Positions 62,457 through 64,000 of a stretch of DNA of 64,000 nucleotides are shown one piece after another (positions within the stretch are counted from its first letter, which is position 1; every line of letters begins with the position of its first letter). A model generated the notes under the pieces. That model had not been told where the DNA came from. It saw only the letters and a program-made list of their open reading frames with translations, and made no database searches. Where the stretch lies: positions 1 through 64,000 of the forward strand of contig NZ_CP168900.1 of NCBI RefSeq assembly GCF_041765605.1. Direction: 5' to 3'. A program made the translations under genes and the position numbers. Source of the stretch: Listeria monocytogenes. Lineage in GTDB: Bacteria; Bacillota; Bacilli; Lactobacillales; Listeriaceae.

Positions 62457-63326
62457 ATGAAGAAAAAAATCATCGGTTTATTGGCGAGTTTATTATTATT
62501 AGGAGGTTGTTTCAATATGAATGAGAAAACAGAGCAAGAAAAAGCGCAAGAAGGTACTACTCCTGTAGAGGATTATGTAGACCAAGGATATTCATTTGTA
62601 GATGGAAATAAATCGGCAGAACGAGTGAAAAAGCATGAGGAAGAGATTAAACAAGTTGCGATAGACTATATGAAAACAAAATATAAGACGGATGTGAAAG
62701 TGAATAATGTAGTTCCTGCTCGAAATGCGGCGGTTGTTATTGTGGAATGTGAAGAACCAATTCAATTTACCACATCTGTTGTTGTGGGCCTAATTCTTAA
62801 TAAAGATGAGGTAGGAAGCGCTCACGAAGAAGAAGGTGAAGTGGAGCAAGCTATAGTAGGTGGGCTCTATGCAAAAGCATTTGAAAAGGAATTTCGGCAT
62901 TTAGATGATTTGACAGAAAAGCTAGCAATGAAAAATGACTTGGTAGGGTATAACCAAGAAGCATTAGATAAAACATCACCTAATGGTTATCAAGGGAAAT
63001 ATTATTTTGTTTCACTGGGCTTCAAAGAGTATTTAAGTGTGTACAATGCTTATTTAAATAAGCAAGAAATATCAGCCAATGAGTTACAAGCTTTATTTAG
63101 AAAAGATGATCCAACGGGTGAAAAAATGACTATTGCGCTGAGATTTTTCATGAAAGAAGATAAATTGCCCATACAAGACTTTGTAGATAATATTGCTGAA
63201 GAATTATTGCAAGAATCCAATTTACCTAAAGCTACTTATCTAATTACTATTTATAAAAATTCTATCGTGAACCGAGTAGGATTACCAGACGGTGAAAATA
63301 CTAGTACAGAAATTTTCATTAAATAA
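62457..63326 (+). CDS. Lipoprotein, TilA/DUF1672-like candidate immunity protein
   Basis: 289 residues. Lipoprotein signal LLASLLLLGGCFNM with lipobox LGGC (Cys18). The mature part is mixed alpha/beta and charged (TTPVEDYVDQGYSFVDGNKSAERVKKHEEEIKQVAI). It resembles the DUF1672 lipoproteins of staphylococci and listeriae; TilA, the immunity lipoprotein of the S. aureus T7SS lipase toxin, is to my recollection related. It lies between essC and a lipase gene, 17 bases before the latter, which fits an immunity gene next to its toxin. The homology is from memory. Confidence 0.7.
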   Translation: MKKKIIGLLASLLLLGGCFNMNEKTEQEKAQEGTTPVEDYVDQGYSFVDGNKSAERVKKHEEEIKQVAIDYMKTKYKTDVKVNNVVPARNAAVVIVECEEPIQFTTSVVVGLILNKDEVGSAHEEEGEVEQAIVGGLYAKAFEKEFRHLDDLTEKLAMKNDLVGYNQEALDKTSPNGYQGKYYFVSLGFKEYLSVYNAYLNKQEISANELQALFRKDDPTGEKMTIALRFFMKEDKLPIQDFVDNIAEELLQESNLPKATYLITIYKNSIVNRVGLPDGENTSTEIFIK

Positions 63327-63343
63327 TTAAGGGGCGTATATAA

Positions 63344-64000
63344 ATGACAACAAAGATGGGGACATCAGATACAGATTTAATTGAACTAAGTGGGAAATGG
63401 GTTTATAGACATCCACTAAGAGGTAATAGTTTATATGTAAATGGAACTTTGTATGAAGTAAAAGAAGGCGAATACAATAAATCTTCCGGTCTAGACTACA
63501 TGATTGTCGAGAATACAACCACAGGCGAAATTAGTATGGTATTCGAAGGCACGCAAGGCACCCAAGATTTCCTAACAGACGGCACACTCCCTGGCTCCAT
63601 CCCTAACACGCAATTAAGAGAAGCTGACGCAGCATACAAAAAAGAAAGCCAAAAATATAACATTAAAAATGTCGCAGGAAACTCTCTAGGCGGTGGTTTA
63701 TCTAATTATGTAGCATCTAAAAATGATGGCATAAGAAGCGTCACTTATAATCCAGCTATCCTACCCAATGGAATATATGATAAGGATAATCCAAGAATTA
63801 CTAACTATTTAAGTGAATATGATCCACTAACCTTAGGGGAACGTGGGGCAGGATATGGAGATCGTCTACCAGGTGAATCCCATATTCTTCAAAACAATGT
63901 CCCTTGGCTGCAAACCATTCTTTCTAATCATACGGGTTATGATGATGCAGGTGTCACGGTTAACGGTAAAAATATTCCCATTGATGCAGATGCTTATCTT
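63344..64000 (+). CDS. Lipase-domain protein, candidate T7SS effector (TslA-like), partial
   Basis: At least 219 residues, open at the window end. Starts at ATG after AAGGGGCG. No signal peptide. An alpha/beta-hydrolase core shows VAGNSLGGGLSNYVAS with nucleophile Ser114 in GNSLG, an Asp in YDPLTLGE near 161-168 as candidate second triad member, and a His in SNHTGYDD near 199. The lipase-like domain is at the very N-terminus, the reverse of standard LXG toxins but as in TslA, a phospholipase A toxin of S. aureus with relatives in Listeria. A C-terminal helical targeting domain would lie beyond 64000. Confidence 0.78.
   Translation, partial: MTTKMGTSDTDLIELSGKWVYRHPLRGNSLYVNGTLYEVKEGEYNKSSGLDYMIVENTTTGEISMVFEGTQGTQDFLTDGTLPGSIPNTQLREADAAYKKESQKYNIKNVAGNSLGGGLSNYVASKNDGIRSVTYNPAILPNGIYDKDNPRITNYLSEYDPLTLGERGAGYGDRLPGESHILQNNVPWLQTILSNHTGYDDAGVTVNGKNIPIDADAYL

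Noticed and set aside
63327-63518. 63-residue minus-strand frame at the start of the lipase gene
   Set aside because: Antisense to a clear coding region with good codon use and a ribosome-binding site on the + strand.

Overview
The window starts exactly at the first codon of dnaA and reads away from the chromosome origin. Gene order, low-GC codon use, the classical mevalonate operon, the agrBDCA locus and the ess (type VII secretion) locus point to Listeria sensu stricto. The closest match from memory is the Listeria monocytogenes / L. innocua group. The AgrD peptide looks like that of L. monocytogenes. The agmatine-deiminase cluster that many L. monocytogenes strains carry next to arcA is absent, so lineage III/IV or a sister species is possible. 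I could not run a search to settle the species.

Layout. 1-10.3 kb is the replication block: dnaA, the oriC segment with DnaA boxes and a DnaA-trio-like element, dnaN, a MATE exporter, yaaA, recF, gyrB and gyrA. 10.4-15.6 kb holds cardiolipin synthase, a SpeG-like acetyltransferase and the mevalonate operon mvk-mvaD-pmk. 15.6-19.9 kb is the cytochrome aa3 quinol oxidase operon qoxABCD behind a long leader. 20-38.9 kb is a sugar-uptake region. It contains a phospho-beta-glucosidase, a secreted C39-like cysteine peptidase, a GntR-controlled mannose-family PTS with a SIS protein, cutC, a beta-glucoside PTS under a RAT antiterminator, an LD-carboxypeptidase homologue, an LhrC-type sRNA, and a LacI-controlled cluster (HAD, ROK kinase, GH9 glycosidase, PTS EIIC, SIS protein). 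39-44 kb carries a DedA protein, arginine deiminase, rpsF-ssb-rpsR and a lipoprotein. 43.6-46.5 kb is agrBDCA. 46.6-52 kb contains the c-di-AMP phosphodiesterase, rplI, dnaC and purA. 52.2-64 kb is the type VII secretion locus esxA-esaA-essA-esaB-essB-essC, followed by a lipoprotein and the start of a lipase that runs off the window.

Points of most interest. (1) agrA has a one-base deletion in a short A-run near 46355. The last 32 residues of the LytTR DNA-binding domain are lost, but the original C-terminal codons are still readable in the next frame. (2) Downstream of essC, a lipoprotein and an N-terminal GNSLG lipase fit the recently described reverse-architecture T7SS lipase toxin/immunity pair TslA/TilA. 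(3) Two sugar regulators, one LacI-type and one GntR-type, each have two operator copies at their promoter and a third near-identical copy inside a structural gene of the operon they probably control. (4) The qox leader and the bglA promoter carry strong palindromes with no assigned regulator.

No tRNA, rRNA, CRISPR array, insertion sequence or prophage was seen. Almost all genes lie on the + strand, co-oriented with replication. The exceptions are the C39-like peptidase and the HAD-LacI pair.
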